Made by a program: the position numbers and the translations under genes
Notes under the pieces: model-generated
Databases searched by the model: none
The model's input: the letters and a program-made list of their open reading frames with translations, nothing else
What the model was told of the DNA's origin: nothing
Part shown: one piece after another, positions 7,865-16,128 of the stretch
Layout: every line of letters begins with the position of its first letter
Position numbering within the stretch: the stretch's first letter is position 1
Source: Leisingera daeponensis DSM 23529
Lineage (GTDB): Bacteria; Pseudomonadota; Alphaproteobacteria; Rhodobacterales; Rhodobacteraceae
Length of the DNA stretch: 64,000 nt
Reading direction: 5' to 3'
NCBI RefSeq assembly: GCF_000473145.1
Contig: NZ_KI421500.1
Span: forward strand, 248,225-312,224

Positions 7865-8908
7865 ATGAAAATGAACCCGTTGGGCCGCACTGGCATCGAG
7901 GTCTCTGAGCTGTGCCTGGGCACGATGACCTTTGGCACCCAGACGCCGGAGGCGGAGGCCCATGCGCAGATTGCCATGGCGCTGGCGGCAGGCGTGAACT
8001 TCGTCGACACCGCCGAGATGTATCCGGTGAACCCGGTCAGCGCCGAGACCATCGGCAACAGCGAGCGCATCATTGGCACCTGGAACGCTAAGACGGGGCG
8101 GCGCGGCGATTACATCCTGGCGACCAAGCATTCGGGCGAGGGGATGAAACATGCGCGGGACGGGGCGCCGATCTCGTCAAAGACCATCGCGGCCGCCGTG
8201 GAAGGCTCGCTGAAGCGGCTGCAGACGGATTACATCGACCTCTACCAGTTCCACTGGCCGAACCGGGGCAGCTACATGTTCCGGCAGAACTGGACCTATG
8301 ACCCCTCCGGCCAGAACCGGGAGGATGTGCTGGCCAATATGGAGGACTGCCTGGAGGCGCTGCAGCGCGAGGTGGAGCGCGGCACCATCCGCGCCTTTGG
8401 CCTGTCCAACGAAAGCGCCTGGGGCACCGCCCAATGGCTGCGCATCGCCGGGGAACGCGGCTGGCCGCGGGCGGCAACGATCCAGAACGAATACTCGCTG
8501 CTGTGCCGGATGTATGACACTGACCTGGCGGAGCTGAGCGTCAATGAGGACGTGGGCCTGATGGCGTTTTCGCCGCTGGGCACCGGGCTGCTGACCGGCA
8601 AGTATCAGGACGGGGCGGTGCCGGAGGGCTCGCGCAAGTCGATCAACCCGGAGCTGGGCGGGCGCCACTCGCCGCGGGTCTATGAGGCGGTGGCGGCCTA
8701 TCTGGAGATTGCCAGGCGGCACGGGCTGGACCCGGTGCATATGGCGCTGGCCTGGTGCCGGACCCGGCCCTTCATGACCTCGGCCATTTTTGGCGCCACC
8801 CGCCTGCCGCAGCTGGAGCATCTGCTGAAATCGGTGGAGGTGGAGCTGAGCCAGGAAGTGCTTGACGAGATCAACGCCGCGCACCGGGCGCATCCGATGC
8901 CTTATTGA
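7865..8908 (+). CDS. Aldo/keto reductase (Tas-like)
   Basis: 347 residues forming one (alpha/beta)8 aldo/keto reductase domain. Catalytic tetrad candidates are Asp and Tyr in FVDTAEMYP, Lys in ATKHSG and His in QFHWPN. The NADPH-binding end reads FGATRLPQLEHLLKSVEVEL. The insertion after the catalytic His (NRGSYMFRQNWTYD) matches the Tas/NADP(H)-dependent branch. Substrate unknown. A GGGGAG precedes the ATG, and a second ATG two codons on is possible. Monocistronic, followed by a hairpin. Confidence 0.92.
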   Translation: MKMNPLGRTGIEVSELCLGTMTFGTQTPEAEAHAQIAMALAAGVNFVDTAEMYPVNPVSAETIGNSERIIGTWNAKTGRRGDYILATKHSGEGMKHARDGAPISSKTIAAAVEGSLKRLQTDYIDLYQFHWPNRGSYMFRQNWTYDPSGQNREDVLANMEDCLEALQREVERGTIRAFGLSNESAWGTAQWLRIAGERGWPRAATIQNEYSLLCRMYDTDLAELSVNEDVGLMAFSPLGTGLLTGKYQDGAVPEGSRKSINPELGGRHSPRVYEAVAAYLEIARRHGLDPVHMALAWCRTRPFMTSAIFGATRLPQLEHLLKSVEVELSQEVLDEINAAHRAHPMPY

Positions 8909-8930
8909 GGCGGGATTGAAGCGGACGGGG

Positions 8931-8949
8931 GAGGGGGCGCTGCCCCCTC
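8931..8949 (+). terminator. Hairpin after the aldo/keto reductase gene
   Basis: 8-bp stem GAGGGGGC/GCCCCCTC with a 3-nt loop starting 22 nt after the stop; only two T residues follow, so termination efficiency is uncertain. A diverged copy of the intergenic repeat (CCCCGGGATATTTCCGG) follows near 8973. Confidence 0.5.
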
Positions 8950-9012
8950 TTGCGCTTGAGGCGCAATTCACCCCGGGATATTTCCGGCCAGGAGAAGGGG
9001 ATCCTGCCGGGG

Positions 9013-9996
9013 TCAATGCGCTGTCGGGCGCGCCTGTTCCTGGCGCAGGTCGCGGGCGGACGTGCCGTGCGCGGTGCGGAAGGCGCGGGCGAAGCTTGAT
9101 TGCGAGGTGAAGCCGGTGGCCATCGCCACCTCCATCAGCGGCATGTTGGTATCGGTGACCAGGCGGCGCGCCTCGGCCAGGCGCAGCTGCAGGTAGTGGT
9201 CCTGCGGGGTGGTGTTGAGGCGCAGGCGGAATTGCTGCTGCAGGCTGCGCGGGCTGGTGCCGAGCGTCTCGGCAATGGCGCTGAGCGGCAGCGGCTCATC
9301 CAGTGCGGACTCCATCAGCGCATTGGCCTTGGCGGTTAGCGCGTTGTGCTTGCGGCCGCCCAGCCGGCTTTGCGGGCGGGGCGCGGCGGCGGGGCCGTCG
9401 TAGAGGAACAGCCCGGCCACCCGGGCGGCAAATCCGGCCCCGTGGCGGGCGCCGATGATGTGCAGCATCATCTCGATCGCGGGCGTGGCGCCGCCGGAGG
9501 TCATGCGGGCGTCAGAGACTGTGAAGCGGTCGTTGCGGGTGTCCACCTCCGGGAAGCGGGCGGCGAAGTTTTCCAGGTCTTCCCAGTGGGTGGTGGCCGG
9601 GTGGCCGTTCAGCAGGCCGGCTTCGGCGAGCAGCCACGGCCCGCCGTCGATGCCTGCGATGGTGGCGCCGGTGGCGGCGATGCGGCGCAGGCCGGCCAGC
9701 AGGCTGGGGGTGGCGTGGCGGGCGAGCTGAAAGCCGGCCACCACGATCAGCAGCTCGCAGCCCTCAAGCCGGGCCAGGGGAATGCTGGGCACGGTGAGGC
9801 CGCTGGTCAGCATCGGCGGTTCTGCCGTGGCGCTGACGTAATCCCAGTCGAAGGCCGCGCGGCCCGCGAGGCGGTTGGCGGCGCGCATCGGATCGACCGC
9901 CGCCGCGAAGGACAGCGTGTTGCATTCGTCCAGCACCAGAAGCGCGGTTTTCAGCGGCCGGTTTTCGGGCTGCAGGATGTTTTTTGCGGATTTCAT
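9013..9996 (-). CDS. GlxA/CdhR-type AraC-family transcriptional regulator
   Basis: 327 residues. The N-terminal ~190 residues form a DJ-1/PfpI-like amidotransferase fold (LLVLDECNTLSFAAAVDPMR ... LLIVVAGF ... SDARMTSGGATPAIEMMLHI). The C-terminal ~100 residues hold two AraC helix-turn-helix motifs (LSAIAETLGTSPRSLQQQF and LMEVAMATGFTSQSSFARAF). The ATG at 9996 is preferred to the TTG before it. It is divergent from the 3-dehydrocarnitine cleavage gene, the same relation as CdhR, the carnitine-responsive activator of Pseudomonas aeruginosa. I therefore infer that it controls carnitine catabolism. Confidence 0.88.
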   Translation of the reverse strand: MKSAKNILQPENRPLKTALLVLDECNTLSFAAAVDPMRAANRLAGRAAFDWDYVSATAEPPMLTSGLTVPSIPLARLEGCELLIVVAGFQLARHATPSLLAGLRRIAATGATIAGIDGGPWLLAEAGLLNGHPATTHWEDLENFAARFPEVDTRNDRFTVSDARMTSGGATPAIEMMLHIIGARHGAGFAARVAGLFLYDGPAAAPRPQSRLGGRKHNALTAKANALMESALDEPLPLSAIAETLGTSPRSLQQQFRLRLNTTPQDHYLQLRLAEARRLVTDTNMPLMEVAMATGFTSQSSFARAFRTAHGTSARDLRQEQARPTAH

Positions 9997-10129
9997 CAAC
10001 TTCGATTCGCCTGGTGTAAACTGTGCCGCAAAAGGCTGCGGCAGAGTCGGGCCCAGCGCAAATCAGAATCTGGGGAGCAGCCTGGGGATAACCCGAGGCA
10101 AAACCCTGTACATCGACGGGAGAACAAAA
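9997..10129. promoter_or_regulatory. Divergent promoter region of the carnitine locus
   Basis: 133 nt between the AraC-type regulator and the cleavage enzyme gene. It must hold both promoters and any regulator site. GGGAG 7 nt before 10130 serves the rightward gene. I see no strong palindrome. Confidence 0.6.
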
Positions 10130-11047
10130 ATGCCGCTGGAAATGAACCGCGAGGTCTTTATCACCTGCGCCGTGACCGGCTCGGGCAGCACCCAGGACCG
10201 CAGTCCGCATGTGCCGCGGTCGCCCAAGGAAATCGCTGAGTCGGCCATTGCGGCAGCCAAGGCCGGGGCGGCCGTCGTCCACTGCCATGTGCGCGATCCG
10301 GAGACTGGCGCGCCGTCCCGGCGCCTGGATCTTTACCGAGAGGTCACGGACCGGATCCGCGATGCGGAGGTGGATGTGGTGCTGAACCTGACCGCCGGCA
10401 TGGGCGGCGACATGGTGTTCGGCGACACCGAAAACCCGCTGCCGCTGAAAGAGGCGGGCACTGATATGGTGGGCGCCACCGAGCGGATGGCGCATGTGGC
10501 GGAATGCCTGCCGGAGATCTGCACCCTGGACTGCGGCACCATGAACTTTGCCGAGGCCGATTATGTCATGACCAACACGCCGGGCATGCTGCGGGCGATG
10601 GGCCAGATGATGACCGGCTTGGGTGTGAAGCCTGAGATCGAAGCGTTCGACACCGGCCATCTGTGGTTCGCCAAGGAGCTGGTGAAGGAAGGCGTGCTGG
10701 AGCCGAAGGCGCTGGTGCAGCTGTGCATGGGCGTGCCGTGGGGGGCGCCGGATGATCTGAACACCTTCATGGCGATGGTCAACAATGTGCCGGACGACTG
10801 GACCTTCTCGGCCTTTGCGCTGGGCCGCAACCAGATGGCTTATGCGGCGCAGTCGGTTCTGGCGGGCGGCAACGTGCGGGTCGGGCTGGAGGACAACCTG
10901 TGGCTTGGCAAGGGCGTGCTGGCGGAAAACTGGCAGCTGGTCGAGCGGGCAAACACCATCGTGTCGAACATGGGCGCGCGGGTGATCGGGCCGCAGGAGG
11001 TGCGCGAGAAGCTGGGTCTGACAAAACGCGCGCCGGCGGGCGGCTGA
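10130..11047 (+). CDS. cdhC: BKACE-family 3-dehydrocarnitine cleavage enzyme (3-dehydrocarnitine:acetyl-CoA trimethylamine-acetyl transferase type)
   Basis: 305 residues, one zinc-dependent beta-keto acid cleavage (BKACE, formerly DUF849) barrel. Features are the N-terminal ITCAVTGSG, the metal-binding VVHCHVRDPETG (HxH) near residue 48, and a C-terminal GxxxxRVGLEDN segment. BKACE enzymes condense a beta-keto acid with acetyl-CoA; the carnitine member yields betainyl-CoA plus acetoacetate. The carnitine specificity is inferred from the adjacent CdhR-like regulator and the carnitine dehydrogenase/thioesterase gene. The start at 10130 has GGGAG upstream; the frame is open further left only over the intergenic region. 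Confidence 0.85.
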   Translation: MPLEMNREVFITCAVTGSGSTQDRSPHVPRSPKEIAESAIAAAKAGAAVVHCHVRDPETGAPSRRLDLYREVTDRIRDAEVDVVLNLTAGMGGDMVFGDTENPLPLKEAGTDMVGATERMAHVAECLPEICTLDCGTMNFAEADYVMTNTPGMLRAMGQMMTGLGVKPEIEAFDTGHLWFAKELVKEGVLEPKALVQLCMGVPWGAPDDLNTFMAMVNNVPDDWTFSAFALGRNQMAYAAQSVLAGGNVRVGLEDNLWLGKGVLAENWQLVERANTIVSNMGARVIGPQEVREKLGLTKRAPAGG

Positions 11048-11117
11048 GGGAACCGCTCAGGACACGGGACGTTGGGGTGTGATGAAAACCAACGTTCCGA
11101 TTCAGGAGATTCCGTCC

Positions 11118-11687
11118 ATGACCTTCCGCAAATTCATCCCGGCAGTTGCAGCCTCAGCCCTTGTCATCGCCGCCGCGGCGGCCTCTGTCCGGGCCGAGGG
11201 CTACCGCGACACGAACGTGCCGATGACAGTGCAGGAAGATCTGGATCTCACCCGCTATCTGGGGACCTGGTACGAGATCGCCCGTTTTCCCAACAGCTTT
11301 GAAGAGGGCTGTGAAGGGGTGACGGCAACCTACAGCGCGCGGGAGGATGGCCGGATCAGTGTCGTCAACCGCTGCCGCCGCGAGGGTCTGGAGGGCCCGG
11401 TCGAGTCGGCGGAGGGGGTGGCCCGCGTCCGGGCGCCGGGCAAGCTGGAGGTGAACTTCGTCTCCTGGCTGAGCTGGCTGCCTCTGACCTGGGGCGATTA
11501 CTGGGTGCTGGACGTGACTGAGGATTACTCGGTTGCGGTGGTCGGAACCCCGGGCGGCGAACAGGGCTGGATTCTGGCGCGCAGCCCGGAACTCGGCGCG
11601 GAAGAGCTGGACGCGGCCAAATCCGTGCTGCGCAGCAATGGCTATGATCCTGAGGCATTGGAGATGGTGCCTCAGACCAAGGAATAA
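11118..11687 (+). CDS. Secreted lipocalin (Blc-like)
   Basis: 189 residues with a cleavable signal peptide (MTFRKFIPAVAASALVIAAA ... RAEG) and no lipobox Cys. The mature part carries the bacterial lipocalin signature YLGTWYEIARFPNSFEEGC (G-x-W), then ATYSAREDGRISVVNRC and DYWVLDVTEDYSVAVVGTP. The usual terminal Arg (ILARSPELG) is present. Lipocalins bind small hydrophobic ligands in the periplasm or at the outer membrane. The start at 11118 was chosen for AGGAGA 8 nt upstream. Its place between two carnitine enzymes suggests an accessory role such as handling acylcarnitines, which is only inference. Confidence 0.88.
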   Translation: MTFRKFIPAVAASALVIAAAAASVRAEGYRDTNVPMTVQEDLDLTRYLGTWYEIARFPNSFEEGCEGVTATYSAREDGRISVVNRCRREGLEGPVESAEGVARVRAPGKLEVNFVSWLSWLPLTWGDYWVLDVTEDYSVAVVGTPGGEQGWILARSPELGAEELDAAKSVLRSNGYDPEALEMVPQTKE

Positions 11688-11729
11688 CAAACGGGCCCGG
11701 CGGCCGGGTCCTTCGGAGGATGGACGACA

Positions 11730-13208
11730 ATGGTGGAGCAATCTGCGGCAATTATCGGCGGCGGGGTTATTGGCGGCGGCTGGGCCGCGCGGTTCCTTCT
11801 GAATGGCTGGAACGTGCGGGTGTTCGACCCGGACCCGGAAGCGGAGCGCAAGATCGGCGAGGTGCTGGCCAATGCCCGCCGCTCGCTGCCGGGGCTGGGC
11901 AACGTGGCGCTGCCAGCGGAGGGCAGCCTGACCTTCCATGCCACCATTGCCGAAGCCGTTGACGGCGCCGAATGGGTGCAGGAAAGCGTGCCGGAGCGGC
12001 TGGACCTGAAGCAGAAGGTGTATGCCGAGCTGCAGGCGCATTGCGCGCCGGATGCGGTGATCGGCTCTTCCACCTCGGGCTTCAAGCCGTCGCAGCTGCA
12101 GGACGGGCGCGAAAACCCCGGCCAGATCGTGGTCGCGCATCCCTTCAACCCGGTCTACCTGCTGCCCTTGGTGGAGCTGGTCACGACAGCAGCCAATCCG
12201 GCGGGTGTCATCGACCGGGCCAAGGAGATCATTACTGCCATTGGCATGTATCCCCTGCATCTGAAGAAAGAGATCGACGCCCATGTGGCGGACCGTTTCC
12301 TTGAAGCCGTCTGGCGCGAGGCGCTGTGGCTGGTGAAGGACGGCATCGCCACCACCGAGGAGATCGACAACGCGATCCGCTACGGCTTTGGCATCCGCTG
12401 GGCGCAAATGGGCCTGTTCGAGACCTACCGGGTGGCCGGCGGCGAAGCGGGCATGAAGCATTTCATGGCGCAGTTCGGCCCTTGCCTCAGCTGGCCGTGG
12501 ACCAAGCTGATGGATGTGCCGGAGTTCACCGATGAACTGGTCGACCTGATTGCGGGCCAGTCGGATGAACAATCCGGCCAGTATTCGATCCGAGAGCTTG
12601 AGCGGCACCGGGACGACAACCTGGTCGGCATGATGCGGGCGCTGGGCAGTAACGACTGGGGCGCCGGCGCGCTGCAGAACGCCCATGACCGGGGCCGCGA
12701 GGGCGAGGCCGGGCTGGTGCGCGCGATTGATGAAATCGAGGACTTGAGCCGGCCGGTGCTGACCCAAAGCCGGGTGGTGCCGCTGGATTGGACCGATTAC
12801 AACGGCCACATGACAGAGAGCCGGTACCTGGATGCCTTCGCGCAGTCCACCGACCGGCTGATGATGATCATCGGCTGCGATGCGGAGTATATTGCCAACG
12901 GCGGCAGCTACTTCACCGCCGAAACCCATATCCGCCATATCGACGAGGTCCATGCGGGCGACCTGATCCAGGTGCGGACCCGGGTGATCATGGGCGCTGG
13001 CAAGAAGATGCACCTGTGGCACGAGATGTATTCGGGCGAGCGGCTGCTGGCGACCGGCGAGCATATGCTGCTGCATGTGGATCTTGCGACCCGCCGCTCT
13101 GCCCCGCCTGCGCCGCATATCGAGGCCAATCTGGTGACGCTGGCCGAGGCTCATGCGGCGCTGCCCGCGCCGGAGGGTCTGGGCCGCGCCATCGGCGCTC
13201 CGCGGTGA
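11730..13208 (+). CDS. cdhA: Fused L-carnitine dehydrogenase / betainyl-CoA thioesterase
   Basis: 492 residues. Residues 1-320 form a 3-hydroxyacyl-CoA dehydrogenase-like unit with the NAD-binding loop IIGGGVIGGGWAARF and the conserved SSTSGFKPS and HPFNPVYLLPLVELV. Residues about 345-480 form a hotdog thioesterase with WTDYNGHMTESRYLDAF. Carnitine dehydrogenases with a C-terminal thioesterase are known in rhizobia, where the second part hydrolyses betainyl-CoA to glycine betaine. Together with CdhC this gives carnitine to 3-dehydrocarnitine to betainyl-CoA to betaine. CGGAGG lies upstream of the ATG. The order cdhC, lipocalin, cdhAB suggests one operon. Confidence 0.88.
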   Translation: MVEQSAAIIGGGVIGGGWAARFLLNGWNVRVFDPDPEAERKIGEVLANARRSLPGLGNVALPAEGSLTFHATIAEAVDGAEWVQESVPERLDLKQKVYAELQAHCAPDAVIGSSTSGFKPSQLQDGRENPGQIVVAHPFNPVYLLPLVELVTTAANPAGVIDRAKEIITAIGMYPLHLKKEIDAHVADRFLEAVWREALWLVKDGIATTEEIDNAIRYGFGIRWAQMGLFETYRVAGGEAGMKHFMAQFGPCLSWPWTKLMDVPEFTDELVDLIAGQSDEQSGQYSIRELERHRDDNLVGMMRALGSNDWGAGALQNAHDRGREGEAGLVRAIDEIEDLSRPVLTQSRVVPLDWTDYNGHMTESRYLDAFAQSTDRLMMIIGCDAEYIANGGSYFTAETHIRHIDEVHAGDLIQVRTRVIMGAGKKMHLWHEMYSGERLLATGEHMLLHVDLATRRSAPPAPHIEANLVTLAEAHAALPAPEGLGRAIGAPR

Positions 13209-13218
13209 GGTCTGGGGC

Positions 13219-13977
13219 ATGAGCCGGGTTCTGATTACCGCCGGCGGCTCCGGCATCGGCCGGGCCATGGCCGAGGGCTTTGCCGCCGCCGGTCATCAGG
13301 TCTGGGTCACGGATGTGAGTGCCGTGGCCCTGGCGGATGTGCCGGAGGGCTGGCGGGCTACGGCGGTGGATGCCACCGACGAGGCGGGCGTGCAGGCGCT
13401 GTTTGCCGACATCGCTGAAGTCTGGGGCGGGCTGGATGTGCTCTGCGCCAATGCGGGCATCGCCGGGCCGACCGCCAGGATCGAGGACATCGCGCTGGAG
13501 GACTGGCGCAGATGCGTGAGCGTCAATCTGGAGGGCTGCTTTCTGGCCGCCAAATACGCGGCGCCGATGATGAAGGCGGCACAGGCTGGGTCCATCATCG
13601 TCACGTCGTCGACCGCGGGGCAGTACGGCTATCCGAACCGGGCGCCATATGCTTCGGCGAAATGGGCGGTCATCGGGCTGATGAAAACGCTGGCGATGGA
13701 GCTTGGCCCCTTTGGCATCCGCGCCAATGCGATCTGCCCCGGCGCGGTGGAAGGACCGCGGATGGAGGGCGTGCTGGAGCGCGAGGCGGCGGCCAAGGGC
13801 ATGACAAGGGACGAGGTCTATGCGGGCTACGCCGCGGGCACTTCGATGGGGCGTTTCGTGGAGGCCAGCGATATTGCCAATATGGCGGTGTTCCTCGGTT
13901 CGGACGCGGCACGGCTGGTGTCGGGGCAGGTGATTGCCGTGGACGGCCATACGGAGAACCCGGATCCCAAGGTGTGA
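13219..13977 (+). CDS. Short-chain dehydrogenase/reductase in the carnitine cluster
   Basis: 252 residues of the classical SDR type: nucleotide loop ITAGGSGIGRAMAEG, NAG motif (CANAGIAGP), catalytic Ser in IVTSSTAGQ and YASAK catalytic pair, then the PGAV segment. An Asp at the end of beta-2 (VWVTDVS) suggests NAD(H) preference. The start lies 10 nt after the carnitine dehydrogenase stop. Acetoacetate formed by CdhC would need further metabolism, so a 3-hydroxybutyrate dehydrogenase-like role is possible, but the sequence alone does not fix the substrate. Confidence 0.88.
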   Translation: MSRVLITAGGSGIGRAMAEGFAAAGHQVWVTDVSAVALADVPEGWRATAVDATDEAGVQALFADIAEVWGGLDVLCANAGIAGPTARIEDIALEDWRRCVSVNLEGCFLAAKYAAPMMKAAQAGSIIVTSSTAGQYGYPNRAPYASAKWAVIGLMKTLAMELGPFGIRANAICPGAVEGPRMEGVLEREAAAKGMTRDEVYAGYAAGTSMGRFVEASDIANMAVFLGSDAARLVSGQVIAVDGHTENPDPKV

Positions 13978-14018
13978 CGCGCAGGCGCTGCCCGGCGTGC
14001 CGCCGGGCGGACCAATCA

Positions 14019-14882
14019 TCAGGAACTGATAGCGGCCCTCAGCGCTCTGAGCCGTCCCGGCAGCTGACGCGCGGTGATATCGGCCTCCCGCACCAGATTG
14101 TCGAAATGGCTGGTGAAGGTCGCGATCCGTTCCTTGTCGCGGAAGGCGAGGTAATGGGTGCCGGCGTAAAACACGCACAAAAGCGGGCCGAAGATGGTGA
14201 TCGGCGAGGAGTAAAGCCGCTTGGCATCGAACAGGTAGATGCGCAGGCGCGGGTAGAGCTGCTCGCAGAGCCGTTCGAACTGGGCGAGCTGTTCCAGACG
14301 CACCTCCAGCGGCAGCCCTTCATAGTAGCCCACGCCGTGCGCGAAGCTGTCGAGTTCATAAAGCGGCAGCGCGATTTCATAGTCGGAGGGCGACTGGCGC
14401 ATCCAGGTCAGCCGGTCCTCTGACGCGCCGATGGCCTGATCCGCCGTGCGGCCCAGGTGCGGCGAATACTCCCATTCCAGCAAGGCGCGGGTTTTCAGCA
14501 TGTCGGGCAGCGCAGCCGGCACGTGGCGGATCTTGTAGCCCTCGGCCTCCTGGTGCCAGTCAAAGATCCGCTCATCCACCAGAGCGCGGGGGGCCTCGGA
14601 GAGGGAGAGGCTGGAGGCCAGCAGCTCTGCCGCGCTTTCAGGCCGGTCGGAGAGGCTGAGGAGCCAGTCGGCAGAGACCCCCAGCGCACCGGCACACGCC
14701 CCGACCACATGCGCGTTCGGGAGCCGCGCGCCCTCATCCGTCAGCAGCTGCGAGATGGTGGAGCGGTCGACGCCGACCGCGCGGGCCAAGGCGCTTTGGC
14801 TGAGGCCGCTTTCGCTCAGCGCCCGGTTCAGCCTCTGCCTGAATTGTTCCGCTCGCACACGTTTGTCGATATTTTCTATCAT
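14019..14882 (-). CDS. XRE-family transcriptional regulator
   Basis: 287 residues. Residues 12-70 are a Cro/CI-type helix-turn-helix (FRQRLNRALSESGLSQSALA ... GVDRSTISQLL). The remaining ~200 residues are a conserved-looking ligand or sensor region with no recognisable catalytic motif. It is divergent from a DUF2061/fatty acid desaturase pair with a 114-nt intergenic region, so regulation of membrane lipid desaturation is a reasonable inference. Confidence 0.82.
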   Translation of the reverse strand: MIENIDKRVRAEQFRQRLNRALSESGLSQSALARAVGVDRSTISQLLTDEGARLPNAHVVGACAGALGVSADWLLSLSDRPESAAELLASSLSLSEAPRALVDERIFDWHQEAEGYKIRHVPAALPDMLKTRALLEWEYSPHLGRTADQAIGASEDRLTWMRQSPSDYEIALPLYELDSFAHGVGYYEGLPLEVRLEQLAQFERLCEQLYPRLRIYLFDAKRLYSSPITIFGPLLCVFYAGTHYLAFRDKERIATFTSHFDNLVREADITARQLPGRLRALRAAISS

Positions 14883-14996
14883 GTGTTTGAAAATATCACG
14901 TTCGTTGGATTTTGTTAACTCTATTCAGAATTCTGCACACCCTCCTGCGGGAGTACCTTGGAAACAAGCACTTACCCAAAAGTAACAGGAGGCAAC
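14883..14996. promoter_or_regulatory. Divergent promoter region between XRE regulator and DUF2061/desaturase
   Basis: This 114-nt region is AT-richer than its surroundings. It contains CTTGGAAACAAG (an inverted repeat CTTG-N4-CAAG, near 14957) and ACTTACCCAAAAGTAAC (a near-palindrome ACTTAC/GTAAC-like, near 14970), candidate regulator sites just before the AGGAGG of the rightward gene. Confidence 0.45.
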
Positions 14997-15203
14997 ATGG
15001 AAACGCGCAAGCGCTCCATAGTGAAGGCGGTGATTTGGAACGTCCTCGGGCTGGTCTCGATGACGCTGGTGGGACTGGCGGCCACAGGCTCTGTCAAGGC
15101 GGGCGGGGCGATGGCGCTGATCAATACCGGCATCGGGTTCACCGTCTACCTGGCGTATGAGCGCGTCTGGGCGCAGGTCCAATGGGGGCGGCGCCATGTC
15201 TGA
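14997..15203 (+). CDS. DUF2061 small membrane protein
   Basis: 68 residues beginning METRKRSIVKAVIWNVLGL, with two predicted membrane helices (about residues 10-30 and 36-55) and the K-A-x-x-W/R start characteristic of DUF2061. AGGAGG lies 5 nt before the ATG. Its stop overlaps the next gene's start by 8 nt, so it is coupled to the desaturase. The biochemical role is unknown. Confidence 0.82.
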   Translation: METRKRSIVKAVIWNVLGLVSMTLVGLAATGSVKAGGAMALINTGIGFTVYLAYERVWAQVQWGRRHV

Positions 15204-16110
15204 TCACCGCACCGGATATTTGCCGCAAGGGGCGGAGTGGCGCACCCTGGCGCTGATCCTGGCCTGCTACGGCGGCTGGCTGGCGGCGCTGTGGCTGCTG
15301 CCCGGCGTCAGCCTGGTGCTGACCGTTCTGGCGCTGGGCGTGATGGCAGCGCTGCATTCCTCGCTGACCCACGAGGCGCTGCACGGGCATCCGTTCCGCC
15401 GCCGCTGGCTCAATGAGGCGCTGATGTTCTTCCCTCTGAGCCTGGCGGTGCCCTATGGCCGGTTCCGCGACACCCATCTGGCGCATCACGAGGATGAGGC
15501 GCTGACCGACCCATATGACGACCCGGAGAGCAATTTCCAGGATCCGGGCGTTTGGGCGCGTCTGCCGGCCTGGCGCAAGACCCTATTGCGGATCAACAAC
15601 ACGCTGCTGGGGCGGGTGCTGCTGGGGCCGCTGCTGGGGCAGGTCTGCTTTATGGCGGCTGACTGGCGGCTGGCACGCAAGGGGGCGCCCGGCGTCCTGC
15701 GCGACTGGCTGCTGCACGCGGCCGGCCTGATCCCGGTGCTCTGGGTGGTTCTGCAATCGCCAGCACCGCTGTGGGCGGCGGTGCTGGGGGCCTACATGGC
15801 GCTGGGGCTTTTGAAGATCCGCACATTCCTGGAGCACCGGGCGCATGAAACTGCTCAGGGCCGCACCGTGGTGATCGAGGATACCGGGCCGCTGGCGCTT
15901 TTGTTCCTGAACAACAACCTGCATATCGTGCACCACATGCATCCGGGCGTGCCCTGGTACGCGCTGCCGCAGCTGTACCGCGCCCGCAGGGAGGAGTTCC
16001 TGCAGGCAAACGGCGGATATTTCTACCGCAACTACCTGCAGATTTTCCGCAACTACCTGCTGCGCGCCAAGGACCCGGTGCCGCATCCGCTCTGGCAGCA
16101 GGGGGAGTAA
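15196..16110 (+). CDS. Membrane fatty acid desaturase
   Basis: 304 residues with four or so membrane helices and the three His boxes of the membrane di-iron desaturase family: HEALHGH (about residue 60), HLAHH (about 95) and HIVHHMHP (about 240). These residues coordinate the di-iron centre that inserts a double bond into an acyl chain or hydroxylates a lipid. The start overlaps the DUF2061 stop. The exact lipid substrate cannot be told from sequence. Confidence 0.9.
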   Translation: MSDHRTGYLPQGAEWRTLALILACYGGWLAALWLLPGVSLVLTVLALGVMAALHSSLTHEALHGHPFRRRWLNEALMFFPLSLAVPYGRFRDTHLAHHEDEALTDPYDDPESNFQDPGVWARLPAWRKTLLRINNTLLGRVLLGPLLGQVCFMAADWRLARKGAPGVLRDWLLHAAGLIPVLWVVLQSPAPLWAAVLGAYMALGLLKIRTFLEHRAHETAQGRTVVIEDTGPLALLFLNNNLHIVHHMHPGVPWYALPQLYRARREEFLQANGGYFYRNYLQIFRNYLLRAKDPVPHPLWQQGE

Positions 16111-16128
16111 CAGCGCATAAGCAAAGGC

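Noticed and set aside
11154..13268. A 704-residue minus-strand ORF across the lipocalin and carnitine dehydrogenase genes
   Set aside because: Antisense to two well-supported genes, with shadow-type composition and no domain.
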